This document shows positions 17,839 through 27,099 of a stretch of DNA of 64,000 nucleotides, in pieces. The translations under genes were made by a program, and so were the position numbers. Within the stretch, counting starts at the first letter, position 1. Every line of letters begins with the position of its first letter. Origin of the DNA: Cytophagaceae bacterium (GTDB taxonomy: Bacteria > Bacteroidota > Bacteroidia > Cytophagales > Flexibacteraceae); the NCBI GenBank assembly GCA_027490155.1, contig JAIXYP010000039.1:1-64000 (forward strand), written 5' to 3'. Under the pieces are notes generated by a model that made no database searches, was not told the DNA's origin, and saw only the letters and a list, made by a program, of their open reading frames with translations.

Positions 17839-18648
17839 TTAGCCTACATTACGCAGGGCATGGGCCAGAAGCTCGTCAAAGGTGTTGTGTTGGCGGTTGA
17901 TATAATAAGGGTGGTGGAATGCATCGAGCTTATCTAGCAGCACAAAAAGCTGATCCTGCTCAGCTTGGTTCAGGTTACCCACCACGAGGCGAGCAATCTG
18001 CCCCAGTTTAGGTATAAAGCTGAAAAAGGCTTGTTGGCCTTCGGCAGTGATATGTAGGGGTTGTTTGCGTTTTTTGTCCTCCGACCTTGTAATCTCAATT
18101 AGGCCATGGGCTGTAAGCCGTTTGATGACCTCCATGCCCTGAGGTTTTTCCTGTGTATTCCGCAGGATGACCTCCATCTTGCTCATGCCCGGTTTTTCGA
18201 GGATGCTGGCCAAGAACGTAACCTCGTCTAGGGAAGTGAAAGGGCTATCTGTGATCGCTAGTTTGCTATAGCGTTTGGCATAGCGGCTCAGCACAATCAC
18301 GAGCCTGCCAATGGCTGAGGCTGCATCTGGCATGCCACCATACTGAGTATGGGTGTCGGTCACATATCGATTAGCGATCGTGATCGGGTCATTGGTTGCC
18401 GGCTCGCCTAGGTTTGCTTGGTCTGGGTCGTTCGGGTTCGGTTGGGATGTAGTTGCCGTTGGTGGCGCAGCCATGTTGGTGAGCTCAGTCGCCAACATAG
18501 CTCGATCATCCCTCATTTCTGGCACCCTTATCGCAGCATGGGTCTGGGCCCAAGCCAAAAAATCTGGCATGGACTGGTCATGCATTGGCTTTGTGGCCTG
18601 ATACTGGCCTAGCAGTGGCAGTAGCTCTGTCAATAAGTGATAGTCCAT
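17839..18648 (-). CDS. MarR-family transcriptional regulator with N-terminal extension
   Basis: A 269-residue regulator. Residues about 125-265 form a MarR winged helix: FTSLDEVTFLASILEKPGMS, the recognition part with KPQGMEVIKRLTAHGLIEI, and the beta wing RSEDKKRKQPLHIT. About 120 extra N-terminal residues, partly low-complexity and Asn/Thr/Pro-rich around residues 65-95, are unusual for MarR proteins (typically about 150 residues). I use ATG 18648; an in-frame TTG lies at 18678. It is divergent from the TonB-dependent receptor at 18807 with 158 bp between, which makes that receptor its obvious candidate target. Confidence 0.82.
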   Translation of the reverse strand: MDYHLLTELLPLLGQYQATKPMHDQSMPDFLAWAQTHAAIRVPEMRDDRAMLATELTNMAAPPTATTSQPNPNDPDQANLGEPATNDPITIANRYVTDTHTQYGGMPDAASAIGRLVIVLSRYAKRYSKLAITDSPFTSLDEVTFLASILEKPGMSKMEVILRNTQEKPQGMEVIKRLTAHGLIEITRSEDKKRKQPLHITAEGQQAFFSFIPKLGQIARLVVGNLNQAEQDQLFVLLDKLDAFHHPYYINRQHNTFDELLAHALRNVG

Positions 18649-18806
18649 TTTGCCTTGCGCTTTATATTTTGCCTCCAAAGGTATAAAAACCTACCTAATT
18701 GATGCTTTGGTTGTCAATTAAGAATATTTTTATACTTAAATTGGTCTTCAACCAAACCTTTTGACCTATCCTTGTGTTTTGATAAGGATAAAAAAATACG
18801 CAGCTT

Positions 18807-21314
18807 ATGTGCCAACTCATTACCAACCCGCAAAGTGCCTCTTCCTGGCCCTTTGGCCGATTACCCATTTTGCTGGCACTCTGCTGGTCGATATGTCTAT
18901 TTCCACTAGCCTCTATGGCCCAGGCCCCAACCAAACAGGGTGTTGTTACTGGCCGAGTTACTGACCGCAATACGCTAGAGACCCTAGTCGGCGCTGCCGT
19001 CGTGGTTGATGGCCAGACCGCTGGTGTCCAGACGGATGCAGAAGGACGTTATCGGCTGGTGTTGCCACCGGGAACCTATGCCCTCAAGGCCTCCTTTATT
19101 GGCTACACGCCGATTACACAGTTCAATATCGTCGTGACGACAGGTAACAATCAGAGCATCAACTTTGAGCTTGCAGAGTCAGACGCCAATACCAAGGAAG
19201 CTGTCGAGGTGGTGGCAGATCGCAAGGCCTCAGCACGTGTGACCAAGATAGAGACCCCGCTCAGCATCAATAGCCTGTCCAGCGAGGAGATCAAAAGCAA
19301 CCCAGGCGGCAACTTTGATATCAGCCGTGTGGTGCAGGCTTTGCCGGGCGTCGCAGGGTCAACTGGTGGTGGTCTAGGTTTCCGTAACGATATCATCATC
19401 CGGGGTGGTGCGCCGAACGAAAACGTCTATTATCTGGATGGCATCGAGGTGCCTGTTATCAACCACTTCCAGACCCAGGGTAGTGCTGGCGGCCCTGCTG
19501 GTATCCTGAACGTGTCCTTTATTGAGGATGTAACCTTGAGTAGCTCGGCCTTTGATGCCCGCTACGACAACGCTTTGGCCTCCGTTTTTCAGTTTCGGCA
19601 GAAGGAAGGCAGCCGCGAGCGTGTCCAAGGTAACGTCCGCCTCAGTGCTACTGAGCTTGCCACAACGTTGGAAGGTCCACTAGGGCCAAAGACTACGTTT
19701 CTGGCCTCTGCCCGCCGATCGTATCTACAATTGCTATTCCAAGCCATTGACCTACCTATCAGGCCCAACTACTGGGATTTCCAGTTTAAGGTGACCCATC
19801 GCCTATCCGAGAAAACAACCATCTCCCTGCTAGGTATTGGTGCTATTGATGATTTTTCGTTTGCTGCCCCACGCAAGTCTAGCCCCGAAAAGGAGTATGC
19901 CCTGCGCTCTGTGCCCTCGGTCAATCAATGGAACTATACTGTTGGTGCCAGTGTCAAACACCTGATCGAGAAGGGCTTTATCAACGTATCGCTTAGCCGC
20001 AATATGTTTGACAATGGTCTAGACCGCTTCGAGGATAACACCAAGGACGAAAGCCGCCGAGTGCTCAAGGTGCGCTCTGCCGAGATCGAGAACAAGTTCA
20101 GAGCCGACATCACCAAGTTCTACGGTAGCTGGAAGGTCACAGGTGGGGTAGTGGGTCAGTATGTGAAGTTTAACAACGAGGTCTTCACCCGCATCCAGAA
20201 CGAAATTCGTGACCCATCTGGCGCTGTGGTTTCGCCAGCCATCGCTATCAACTTTGACACCAAGCTGGACTTCTTCCGCTACGGTGCCTTTGCACAGGTT
20301 TCTAACTCCTTCCTCAATAACCGCCTCTCGACCTCCATTGGCCTCCGGACGGATATGAACACGTTCACCACAACAGGGCGCGATCCACTCCAGACCCTGT
20401 CACCTAGGGTGTCTGCCTCTTATGCCTTGTCCGAAAAATGGGCTGTTTCTGCCTCCGTCGGGTCCTATTACAAGACGCCCATCTACACTGTGTTAGGCTA
20501 TAAAGATGCAGAGGGCAACTTTGTCAACAGGGACAACAAGTACATCCGGAGCACCCACTACACCACTGGCCTTGAGTTCTTGCCCCGCAACAGCACCCGC
20601 ATCACGGTCGAAGGATTCTATAAGGACTATGCTGATGTACCAGTTTCGCAGCGTACAGGCATTTCGTTGGCCAACCAAGGGGCTGACTTTAGCGCCGTCG
20701 GCAACGAGGCCACCGTCAGCAATGGCAAGGGTCGCGCTTATGGCTTTGAGGTCTATGCCCAGCAGAAACTAAGCACCAACTATTACGCAGTACTTAGCTA
20801 TACCTTCGTCCGTTCTGAGTTTTCGGGAGCGAATGGCCAGCTTTTACCATCTGCTTGGGATAATAGGCACCTGCTATCGGCCCTATTTGGCTACAAATTC
20901 GGCAAGGGCTGGGAGCTTGGCCTCAAATATCGCTTTGCTGGTGGCACGCCTTACACCCCGCTGGATCTGACCGCTTCGCAGCGCAACTACATCCTCTCTG
21001 GCCAAGGCACATTGGACCTCAATAACGTCAATGCTGCACGTGTGGGTGCCTTTAACCAAGTTGACATCCGCCTTGACAAGAAGTGGAACTTTAGCCGCAC
21101 CACCCTCGATATCTATGTGGACATCCAGAACCTATTTGCGTTCCGGAACCCAGCCCCACCGCAGTTTACCTTTGAGCGACTAGCAGACGGCAGCAACTGG
21201 GCCACCACCGATGGGCAGCCTGTCCGCGCTGATGGCAGCAATGCCACCCCATTGCTCTTGGTCAATGACGATGCCTTGGTCCTACCTACCATCGGCTTCA
21301 TTGTTGAGTTCTAG
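18807..21314 (+). CDS. TonB-dependent receptor with carboxypeptidase-regulatory-like domain
   Basis: Outer-membrane active transporter of 835 residues. Order: signal peptide to about residue 39 (ASMAQA), carboxypeptidase D regulatory-like domain 45-125 (GRVTDRNTLETLVGAAVVV), plug domain about 140-260 with the hallmark IIIRGG at 196-201 and YYLDGIEVP, then a long beta-barrel with aromatic-rich strands to a C-terminal Phe. No SusD partner gene follows, so it is not a standard glycan-uptake pair; the ligand (siderophore, vitamin, oligomer) is unknown. A perfect hairpin terminator follows it. The divergent MarR gene may regulate it. Confidence 0.92.
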   Translation: MCQLITNPQSASSWPFGRLPILLALCWSICLFPLASMAQAPTKQGVVTGRVTDRNTLETLVGAAVVVDGQTAGVQTDAEGRYRLVLPPGTYALKASFIGYTPITQFNIVVTTGNNQSINFELAESDANTKEAVEVVADRKASARVTKIETPLSINSLSSEEIKSNPGGNFDISRVVQALPGVAGSTGGGLGFRNDIIIRGGAPNENVYYLDGIEVPVINHFQTQGSAGGPAGILNVSFIEDVTLSSSAFDARYDNALASVFQFRQKEGSRERVQGNVRLSATELATTLEGPLGPKTTFLASARRSYLQLLFQAIDLPIRPNYWDFQFKVTHRLSEKTTISLLGIGAIDDFSFAAPRKSSPEKEYALRSVPSVNQWNYTVGASVKHLIEKGFINVSLSRNMFDNGLDRFEDNTKDESRRVLKVRSAEIENKFRADITKFYGSWKVTGGVVGQYVKFNNEVFTRIQNEIRDPSGAVVSPAIAINFDTKLDFFRYGAFAQVSNSFLNNRLSTSIGLRTDMNTFTTTGRDPLQTLSPRVSASYALSEKWAVSASVGSYYKTPIYTVLGYKDAEGNFVNRDNKYIRSTHYTTGLEFLPRNSTRITVEGFYKDYADVPVSQRTGISLANQGADFSAVGNEATVSNGKGRAYGFEVYAQQKLSTNYYAVLSYTFVRSEFSGANGQLLPSAWDNRHLLSALFGYKFGKGWELGLKYRFAGGTPYTPLDLTASQRNYILSGQGTLDLNNVNAARVGAFNQVDIRLDKKWNFSRTTLDIYVDIQNLFAFRNPAPPQFTFERLADGSNWATTDGQPVRADGSNATPLLLVNDDALVLPTIGFIVEF

Positions 21315-21340
21315 GCGATTATAAATCAGCTATTGCTAAA

Positions 21341-21380
21341 CACAAAAAATCCTGACCAAGACTAGTCAGGATTTTTTGTG
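21341..21380. terminator. bidirectional intrinsic terminator
   Basis: A 16-bp perfect stem (CACAAAAAATCCTGAC at 21341-21356 and its complement at 21365-21380) with an 8-nt loop. The A-rich and T-rich arm ends provide a U tract in both directions. It separates the converging receptor and lipoprotein genes. Confidence 0.93.
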
Positions 21381-21401
21381 TGGTAACAAGACGCAGGTGA
21401 T

Positions 21402-22025
21402 CTACTCCAGCGTGCGGCCTTTCATGACCCGTTGTTTGCCTTCTGATAGTTTCTTGTCGTTTTTCTTGATCATGAGCTGGGCATCAGCACCAGAAGGGGA
21501 GATGAAGAACTCTTTGCCTTCGTATATGATTTTACCACGTTTGTTTTTCCACTCGTCAGCAAAGATGACATAGATAGAGCTTGGCGAGTTGGCATTGTTG
21601 ACACCAAAGGTCAAGAACTTATCGTCCGTATCGTCAAATGCGATGTCTAGGCGGGCGCTATCCTTGTAGTTGATGCAGATGCCAGGGGTAAACTTCTTGA
21701 GTTTGATGACATGCACATACTTGCCGTTCTCGAATACAACAGATCCTCTGGTGATCTGGACGGTATCTGAGGTCAACTCACGGCGTAGCTCGATGTCGGT
21801 GTCGACATAGTATTGCAGGTCCTTAGGGGTCTTGCCAGTGGCCTTGACCGTATTGCGCATCCCTTGTGAGAAATAGACCTTAGGCGTCGTGGCGCAAGAG
21901 GCCAGCAAAAACATACATGCCATGACGACCAGCGCTGAGCTAGCCATCCGGATTGATAGACCGCCGAAAGAGCTCGGTTTTGACACTAGTTGCGACACTG
22001 CGGAGGGTATTGTCTGGATCGACAT
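21402..22025 (-). CDS. lipoprotein of unknown function
   Basis: A lipoprotein with a clear lipobox FLLASC followed by ATTPKVYF. From ATG 22025 the cysteine is residue 44; from the internal ATG at 21947 it would be residue 18, a more usual distance, though that form lacks a positively charged N-terminus. The mature part (about 160 residues) is beta-rich with many Lys and Asp and no motif I recognise. It is the last gene on its strand before the shared terminator with the TonB-dependent receptor. Confidence 0.7.
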   Translation of the reverse strand: MSIQTIPSAVSQLVSKPSSFGGLSIRMASSALVVMACMFLLASCATTPKVYFSQGMRNTVKATGKTPKDLQYYVDTDIELRRELTSDTVQITRGSVVFENGKYVHVIKLKKFTPGICINYKDSARLDIAFDDTDDKFLTFGVNNANSPSSIYVIFADEWKNKRGKIIYEGKEFFISPSGADAQLMIKKNDKKLSEGKQRVMKGRTLE

Positions 22026-22260
22026 AGGAGGCTATCGGGTAACTTAATGGGCAAAAATGGAAACAAATTTGCAAGAATCTACCAAAAGATGGTCTAACAG
22101 AGCAAAACACCTTACGAAACGGGGCTCGTTAATCCGACCCTAAAGATACAACCAAGGCCTACCAATCCAACATAAACCGCTCCAAATCGGCTGATTTAGT
22201 TGTTTTGCTTCGTTTGCCAGATTTGTCGAGACAAAAAAGTACTACAAAATGAGGCATTAT

Positions 22261-22274
22261 CTTACATGTGTAAG
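22261..22274. repeat. 14-bp palindrome CTTACATGTGTAAG
   Basis: A perfect palindrome CTTACA-TG-TGTAAG, with a two-base centre, lies about 45 bp outside the 64-65 bp array in an otherwise featureless AT-rich gap. It may be an operator or chance. Confidence 0.4.
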
Positions 22275-22320
22275 GTATTGGGGCTTGCTGCTGGATCGTG
22301 CTTGATCTGTTAGGCTGGGT

Positions 22321-22730
22321 CAAATGTCCGATAAGAGGGAATAAGAAACAGCCTTTGGGGCACTTCTGAGCGGATTGCCCTATCCAAATGTCCGATTAGC
22401 GAGAACAAAAATCCGCATTTCCAACCCTTCTGGTGAGTCTGCCAAGCCCATTTGTAGTTTAAGCGAGAACAAGAAACCGCGTTTACCCCCCCTTTTGGAG
22501 ACTCTGCCCAGCCCATTTGTAGTTTAAGCGAGAATAAGAAAGCGGGATTGCGCCCTTGTTGGAGGGTCAGCCTTGCCCATTTGCAAGACACGTGAGAATA
22601 AAAACACGGCCTTAGGGTGTATGCTAGGCCACCTTATCAGCTCATTTGCAAGACACGTGAGAATAAAGAAGTTGCCAGAAGACTTGCAGGAGCAATCAGA
22701 AAAAGGCATTTGCAAGACAGGTGAGAATAA
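22321..22730. repeat. seven-unit array with 64-65 bp period, CRISPR-like spacing
   Basis: Units start at 22321, 22385, 22449, 22514, 22578, 22643 and 22707: steps 64, 64, 65, 64, 65, 64. Each begins with a 24-28 bp element, read on the minus strand as TTnTTCTC, an 8-10 bp variable core, then CAAATG (CATTTG in the two distal copies). Cores fall into three neighbouring groups: ACGTGTCTTG (copies 5-7), GCTTAAACTA (3-4), GCTAATCGGA or TCTTATCGGA (1-2). The 36-40 bp between elements differ, but copies 1-4 share a GGC-GGCAGA ... CCA-AAGGG pattern, so the whole unit was probably duplicated. The array begins 16 bp beyond the stop of the AlbA_2 ATPase gene. No cas gene is present. Confidence 0.9.
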
Positions 22731-22745
22731 TTTCCTTGCTTGGCC

Positions 22746-24209
22746 CTAACCCCAATGCGGAATGTAAGCAGCTAGTTTACGTGCCGTGTTTTCAGGATCG
22801 AAATCTTTGATCAGACCTTCGGCCAGTGTGGCTTTGATGATTCGCCAACAAGTCGTTGAGTCAACATTGTCAGGCAAAAACCTGCTTCGCAACGACTGAT
22901 TCGTCAACTTCTCACCATGGACGATGTACCGCAGGCAGGCATGTAGGTAACAAGCCGAGATGCGTTCGCTCTGGGTGAACTGCCGCAGCGGTTTGTAGCC
23001 ATACAGCGTCGCTATCGTATGAGAAGTCTTGCTTTCGAATTTAGGGGCAGGCAAGTGGGCGTTCTCCACCTCGTTTACCACCTTGTCGATGCCACTGCCG
23101 CGCTCTTCGCACAGGCCAATGCGCCGCATAAAGGATGCAAGATCCTCATTGCGCGACTGCGGCGGCTCATCCAAGAAACGCATGGTGTCAATCAAGGGGC
23201 GGCCATTGTTCGTGAATTCAACCCTGTCCCGGTAGATCTCGACCATGGGGTTGGTACCACCCTGATAATAGTCCTGGTGGATCAGCATATTGGCAAACAA
23301 TTCACGGACGGCAATGGGCGGATACATACGTTCGGTGGTGCGGAGGGCCTCGCCGATCTCTTCGTATTGCGGTAGTTGGTCATTGATATACCGGACCATC
23401 TCGGCAAAGTGGGCAGCATAACCTTCTGCAAAATTGACCTCCTTAATGGTCCGAAGTTTGTTTTTGCCCTCGTACACGATGACGCGTACACTTTTGCGGC
23501 GCAGCTGGTCAAACGAATGCAGGTCGTATGCGAATAGCATGGCCCCCATATTGGTTATTGCTAGGTTTTCTACCGTACTGTTGTCAGCCAGAAGACGCTC
23601 AGAAACCAACCGTTGGACGATTGCGACCTTGCCATCTGGCCGCGGAATGTCCAAAGCTCTGAATATGGCATCAAGGTTGAGGCGTTTCTCTAGCTCCTGG
23701 TAGGTGATGCGGTCTAGGGCGATCTCCCGTTCAAACCGTGATATTCTGGCTTGGCTCCTAATGCGCTCCAGCTCCTCGATATTGAGCGGGACTAGTGACT
23801 CATGATCCCGACCGAAATACTGACCTTTCCAAAACAGTGGCATACCACGTGGGGCGGCTGGTATCTCGAACATCACAACTCGTTTGCCCTCGATGATGGG
23901 TGCATAAATCTCCTTGAACGTGATCCTGTTATTGACCTGATCCGCAATTTCTTTCTTGAGCCGTTGGAGGCTATCACCATCAGCAAAGGCATTGCTACCC
24001 ACCACGGCCCTGTCCTGGTTCCGGATGCCAAAAACCAACCAAGCATTGGGTTGGTTCTGTAGGTTGGCCTCGTTGGCTAGGGCCGAGAAGTACTCACCGA
24101 TATCGTTTTTCGAGAACGTACTCTTCGCCTCCTTGAACTCCACCACCTCTGACTCTGCACCAGAGCGCAAGGTCTCGAGGATTTCCTGAAGTTCGGCGTT
24201 AGTGTACAT
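22746..24209 (-). CDS. AlbA_2 / GHKL-type ATP-binding protein
   Basis: A 487-residue protein of the group often labelled ATP-binding or RecG-like. Residues about 15-140 are the AlbA_2 (Schlafen-like) nucleic-acid-binding domain (VVEFKEAKSTF, NAWLVFGI). Residues about 290-390 form a GHKL-type HATPase_c_4 domain with RELFANMLIHQDY, VEFTNNGRP and EERGSGIDKVV. The rest ends in a winged-helix-like region. Such genes are typical accessory genes, sometimes in defence islands, but their role is not settled. It stands alone, with a seven-unit repeat array directly downstream. Start at ATG 24209. Confidence 0.85.
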   Translation of the reverse strand: MYTNAELQEILETLRSGAESEVVEFKEAKSTFSKNDIGEYFSALANEANLQNQPNAWLVFGIRNQDRAVVGSNAFADGDSLQRLKKEIADQVNNRITFKEIYAPIIEGKRVVMFEIPAAPRGMPLFWKGQYFGRDHESLVPLNIEELERIRSQARISRFEREIALDRITYQELEKRLNLDAIFRALDIPRPDGKVAIVQRLVSERLLADNSTVENLAITNMGAMLFAYDLHSFDQLRRKSVRVIVYEGKNKLRTIKEVNFAEGYAAHFAEMVRYINDQLPQYEEIGEALRTTERMYPPIAVRELFANMLIHQDYYQGGTNPMVEIYRDRVEFTNNGRPLIDTMRFLDEPPQSRNEDLASFMRRIGLCEERGSGIDKVVNEVENAHLPAPKFESKTSHTIATLYGYKPLRQFTQSERISACYLHACLRYIVHGEKLTNQSLRSRFLPDNVDSTTCWRIIKATLAEGLIKDFDPENTARKLAAYIPHWG

Positions 24210-24691
24210 CTGTTGTAGTTGTGGCTTTCGAGAGGGTAGATTAAGCCCCCCTCACCACATCCGCAATATACAAAGCCGACTAGGCCAATAGCAAGTACTG
24301 GGCTAAAGGTGGTGCTGGATAGGTATTGTGTTTTGCTGGGTGTGTCCTTATCGGAGATGGTATAGCAGGCAGTTGACAATATGGAGCTCCTTTAACGTTG
24401 ATTAGCCAGCATTTAAGGCATATTTAAGCCCCACATCTGCGCCTATTCTTAACCTATCACATCCTTTTTCGCATCAAATCAGTGGTTTTATTAACCCAAA
24501 ATGGTACCAAATGTACCCATTTTCCAGTGGCAGGTCATTTTGTCTAGGCTCAAAATCGGCCTATCTAATGCGTAAGGCCCATTTTACCCATCTGCTGCTT
24601 AAAATGCAGGCACTACCCCCCCTATATGGAATTATCGTCATTGCCTAGGTTATTTGGCATATAAAGTGGATTAGACACCTCTTTACACACC
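24210..24691. other. intergenic region without recognised gene
   Basis: About 480 bp, AT-rich in its middle, between the AlbA_2 gene and the pseudogene fragment. It holds short inexact repeats of CCCATTTT but no gene, RNA or clear promoter that I can support. Confidence 0.45.
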
Positions 24692-25060
24692 CTACCTCAC
24701 CCCCAACAAAACCGCCTGCCGCTCAAAGCTAGGTTGGCCCTCATCCCGTGTGAAGCCTGTGAAGATGCTTTCGTTATTGAGGTAATGCGAAAAGCCCATC
24801 CACGTGTCGCCAAAGCTAAACGAACCAACATACCGAAGTTGACTATCATATACGATGTAGCTGGTTTCCTCACTTTTGGCTACCTGCACTGCTACGAGGT
24901 CCTTATTGAGCCGCGTTACCCGGATGGAGGTATAGATCGGCGATGTGACTGCACCCATGAGCCGCTCGCCTACATCCGAAAAGCGGCTTTGGGTAGGGTA
25001 CAGCACAGGGTACTGATCATATAGTTTGTACTTGGCGATGACAGAGTCTGGCAGGGTGCT
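24692..25060 (-). pseudogene. 3' fragment of a paralogue of the secreted hypothetical at 14123
   Basis: The last about 120 codons of a gene, with no start or signal peptide. The product begins LPDSVIAKYKLYDQYP, contains RVTRLNKDLVAV and YIVYDSQLRYVGSF, and matches the pattern of the C-terminal end of the protein at 14123-15151 (LPDSI, VRLNDDR, LVFDNDLKFKG). Its 5' end is fused near 25050 to a broken copy of the DUF6913 gene, within a short shared AGCACC. A longer frame can be read across the junction, but its first 35 codons are the DUF6913 copy in the wrong frame, so it is not a real gene start. Confidence 0.72.
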
Positions 25061-25378
25061 CAAACACCATGCTAAGGCCCCGTGCTGATACAGATTAGGT
25101 AGTCCAACGGGGTGTCGATAAAGCGGTTCACCAGCTCTAGTTTGATGCGGCCCCATTGGTAAAGGTCCGTCGGCCGAAACGATTTGAACGCCACCTTACA
25201 CTCGGGTGAGGGCTCATTATCCAAAAAAGTAAACGCGCTTACTGATTTGCCATCATTGAGCAAACCCTTGATCAACAGCTCAATACCTTGGGCATGGGCC
25301 TGTTGATCAAGGGGCTCGGAACAATACACCTACTTGCCGCACTTGGGCGTAGGTCAGGATATGGTCTGTTTTCGCAGA
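25049..25378 (-). pseudogene. truncated, frameshifted second copy of the DUF6913 gene
   Basis: About 330 bp homologous to the central part of the intact gene at 27100-27657. The core (about 70 residues, from LLIKGLLNDG to ICISTGP) differs from the intact copy at about three residues, and a stretch near 25175-25255 looks identical at the base level. Outside the core the match is weaker. The copy lacks the first 30 and last 60 codons, has a one-base frameshift near 25320 (RAP then TGA) and an in-frame TAG after STGP. It begins 5 bp after the stop codon of the T9SS protein gene. Confidence 0.88.
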
Positions 25379-25382
25379 CTGA

Positions 25383-26951
25383 TTACTGCAATACCACTTT
25401 TGTTTGCTCGACCGCAGTAGCAGTTTTGACCACAACGGTGTAGATACCACCCGGCAGCGACGAAAGATCTAGGGTTAGGTTATCATCAGCAACCGACTTC
25501 TGGAAAACAACCTGCCCAAGCGGGTTTTGCACCACAACTGATTGTGCAGCAGTTGCCGACTTAACATGGATGATACCTCTGCTTGGGTTAGGGTACACCA
25601 ATAGTTTTTTGGCTGTGCTGCTTTCCAGCACCGTAACTACATTGCCACCTTGGACTGAGAAGTTAACCCTGCTAGCACCAGGCACGGTGGCGCTCACCAA
25701 TGGTGTTGATACCTTCGGATACTCTACCCGAACCATATAGTTGCCATTATGCAGTCCTGAGATTTTCCATTTTCCATTCGGATCCACTTTCGAAATCGCA
25801 ATGTCTTTTCCAGTGGCCACATCACGCACAATAATGCGGGCTGATTGGTGGTGGAACGGCATAATGTAGGGCGAACGCAGATTAGAAATGATGGTCGAAT
25901 CGAATAACAGAACACCACCAAGGGTATCAGTGCCTGATAGTAGCGGAAGGTCAGGAACGACGATATTGATCGTTTGTACAGACCCAGAATCCAGCCTGTA
26001 AATGGTGGCACTCTGCCAGTCGGTGACATCTGGTGCGTAGGCAGAAATCCCTACCAAACCTGTAGAGTCTGTAGGTGTAGCCTGGAATATATAGCTACCT
26101 GGCGGAAGAGCGGGGAAATAATACCGCCCGTGTATATCGGAAGTGAAATAGCTGCCCGAGCCACCAGCTTGCCATGCAGTAACGGTATAAGAAGCAACTG
26201 GTCTGCCACTGGCATAGGCGACACTGCCTCGTACGTTAGCAACAGGGCTAACAGTAGGATTTTGGCAGGCGAAACTGATGTTAACGCTGATGTCGGCATT
26301 GGCGAAGCTAGTAGCCCTAGTCACGATCGGAAGACCAGTACAAGTTGTGATGACCATATAGTCTTGGCTTGCCTGTCCAGAATCGTACGGTACCTGAAGG
26401 CTGAAGTTGCCATTGGCGTCTGTACCACCAATTACTGTTGGGAACAAGTTGCCCGTAGCGATGCTAACAGAATCAGGGTTAATGGCTATTGGCAAATTGC
26501 CAACATTGGTATTGCTATCTACGGGGACGACTGTGCCCGAAATGGTGATCAGATTTCGCCGTTGAGCCGATGTACAGATACCGACAATACCATAACCATA
26601 GCCCAAAGAAGCATTGACCAATATAATAGTCTGATTGAGCCGGCAGTCAGGCACCACCACCCGGTACATAGGACTTGGGTTCCGCTGTGGATTAGGTGCC
26701 CGGAAACTATAGATGCCATTAGAATCCGTAAGCGTAGCCAGGCTAGGAAAGTAGTTCGCGAAACCAGTATCAGGAAGGAGGTAAACAGAGTGATTGCGTA
26801 CTGGGCCATTAAAATTCAGGCTCTTCACAACGCCAGAGATGGTCACCGAGTCTAAACTCTGGGCAAATGCGTTCGTGTTGAGTACATGAAGGAGGCAGAA
26901 AAACAGCAACTTCAGAAACAAACTGGATGATACTTTACTGTAGATCTTCAT
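25383..26951 (-). CDS. secreted protein with carboxypeptidase-regulatory-like domains and T9SS sorting domain
   Basis: A 522-residue secreted protein. Signal peptide about 1-31 (NAFAQ). Four or so tandem Ig-like/carboxypeptidase-regulatory-like units follow, marked by repeated SGVVKS, DSNGIYSFRAP, DANGNFSLQVP, DIHGRYYFPALPPGSY and DPNGKWKISGL. Residues about 447-522 are a type A T9SS sorting domain (YPNPSRGIIHVKS ... LPGGIYTVVVK). These units usually act as stalk or adhesion modules; I see no enzyme domain. It lies between the intact DUF6913 gene upstream and a truncated DUF6913 copy downstream, so the locus was probably rearranged around it. Confidence 0.85.
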   Translation of the reverse strand: MKIYSKVSSSLFLKLLFFCLLHVLNTNAFAQSLDSVTISGVVKSLNFNGPVRNHSVYLLPDTGFANYFPSLATLTDSNGIYSFRAPNPQRNPSPMYRVVVPDCRLNQTIILVNASLGYGYGIVGICTSAQRRNLITISGTVVPVDSNTNVGNLPIAINPDSVSIATGNLFPTVIGGTDANGNFSLQVPYDSGQASQDYMVITTCTGLPIVTRATSFANADISVNISFACQNPTVSPVANVRGSVAYASGRPVASYTVTAWQAGGSGSYFTSDIHGRYYFPALPPGSYIFQATPTDSTGLVGISAYAPDVTDWQSATIYRLDSGSVQTINIVVPDLPLLSGTDTLGGVLLFDSTIISNLRSPYIMPFHHQSARIIVRDVATGKDIAISKVDPNGKWKISGLHNGNYMVRVEYPKVSTPLVSATVPGASRVNFSVQGGNVVTVLESSTAKKLLVYPNPSRGIIHVKSATAAQSVVVQNPLGQVVFQKSVADDNLTLDLSSLPGGIYTVVVKTATAVEQTKVVLQ

Positions 26952-27099
26952 GTCGGCTATAGCTGGTGAAATTATTACCTATAAGGGTTTACGACCCCTA
27001 TTTTGGTCAACCAACTACGAACGAAATATGTTTACAGAATTGGGGTGATTTTTTGTGAAAATTTTTCTTGGTAAAAATTACAGCTCAAGACCTTTCCCC

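Noticed and set aside
22310-22591. 93-codon minus-strand frame through the 64-65 bp array
   Set aside because: The repeat period is not a multiple of three, so the repeated units fall in different frames; no protein is being conserved.
22321-22730. Calling the 64-65 bp array a CRISPR array
   Set aside because: The elements vary internally in blocks, the intervals of several copies are related to each other, and no cas gene is present. It is reported as a repeat array.
24692-25156. 154-codon frame read as a complete gene
   Set aside because: Its first 35 codons are the DUF6913 copy in the wrong frame; only the last 120 codons are genuine, as a truncated paralogue fragment.
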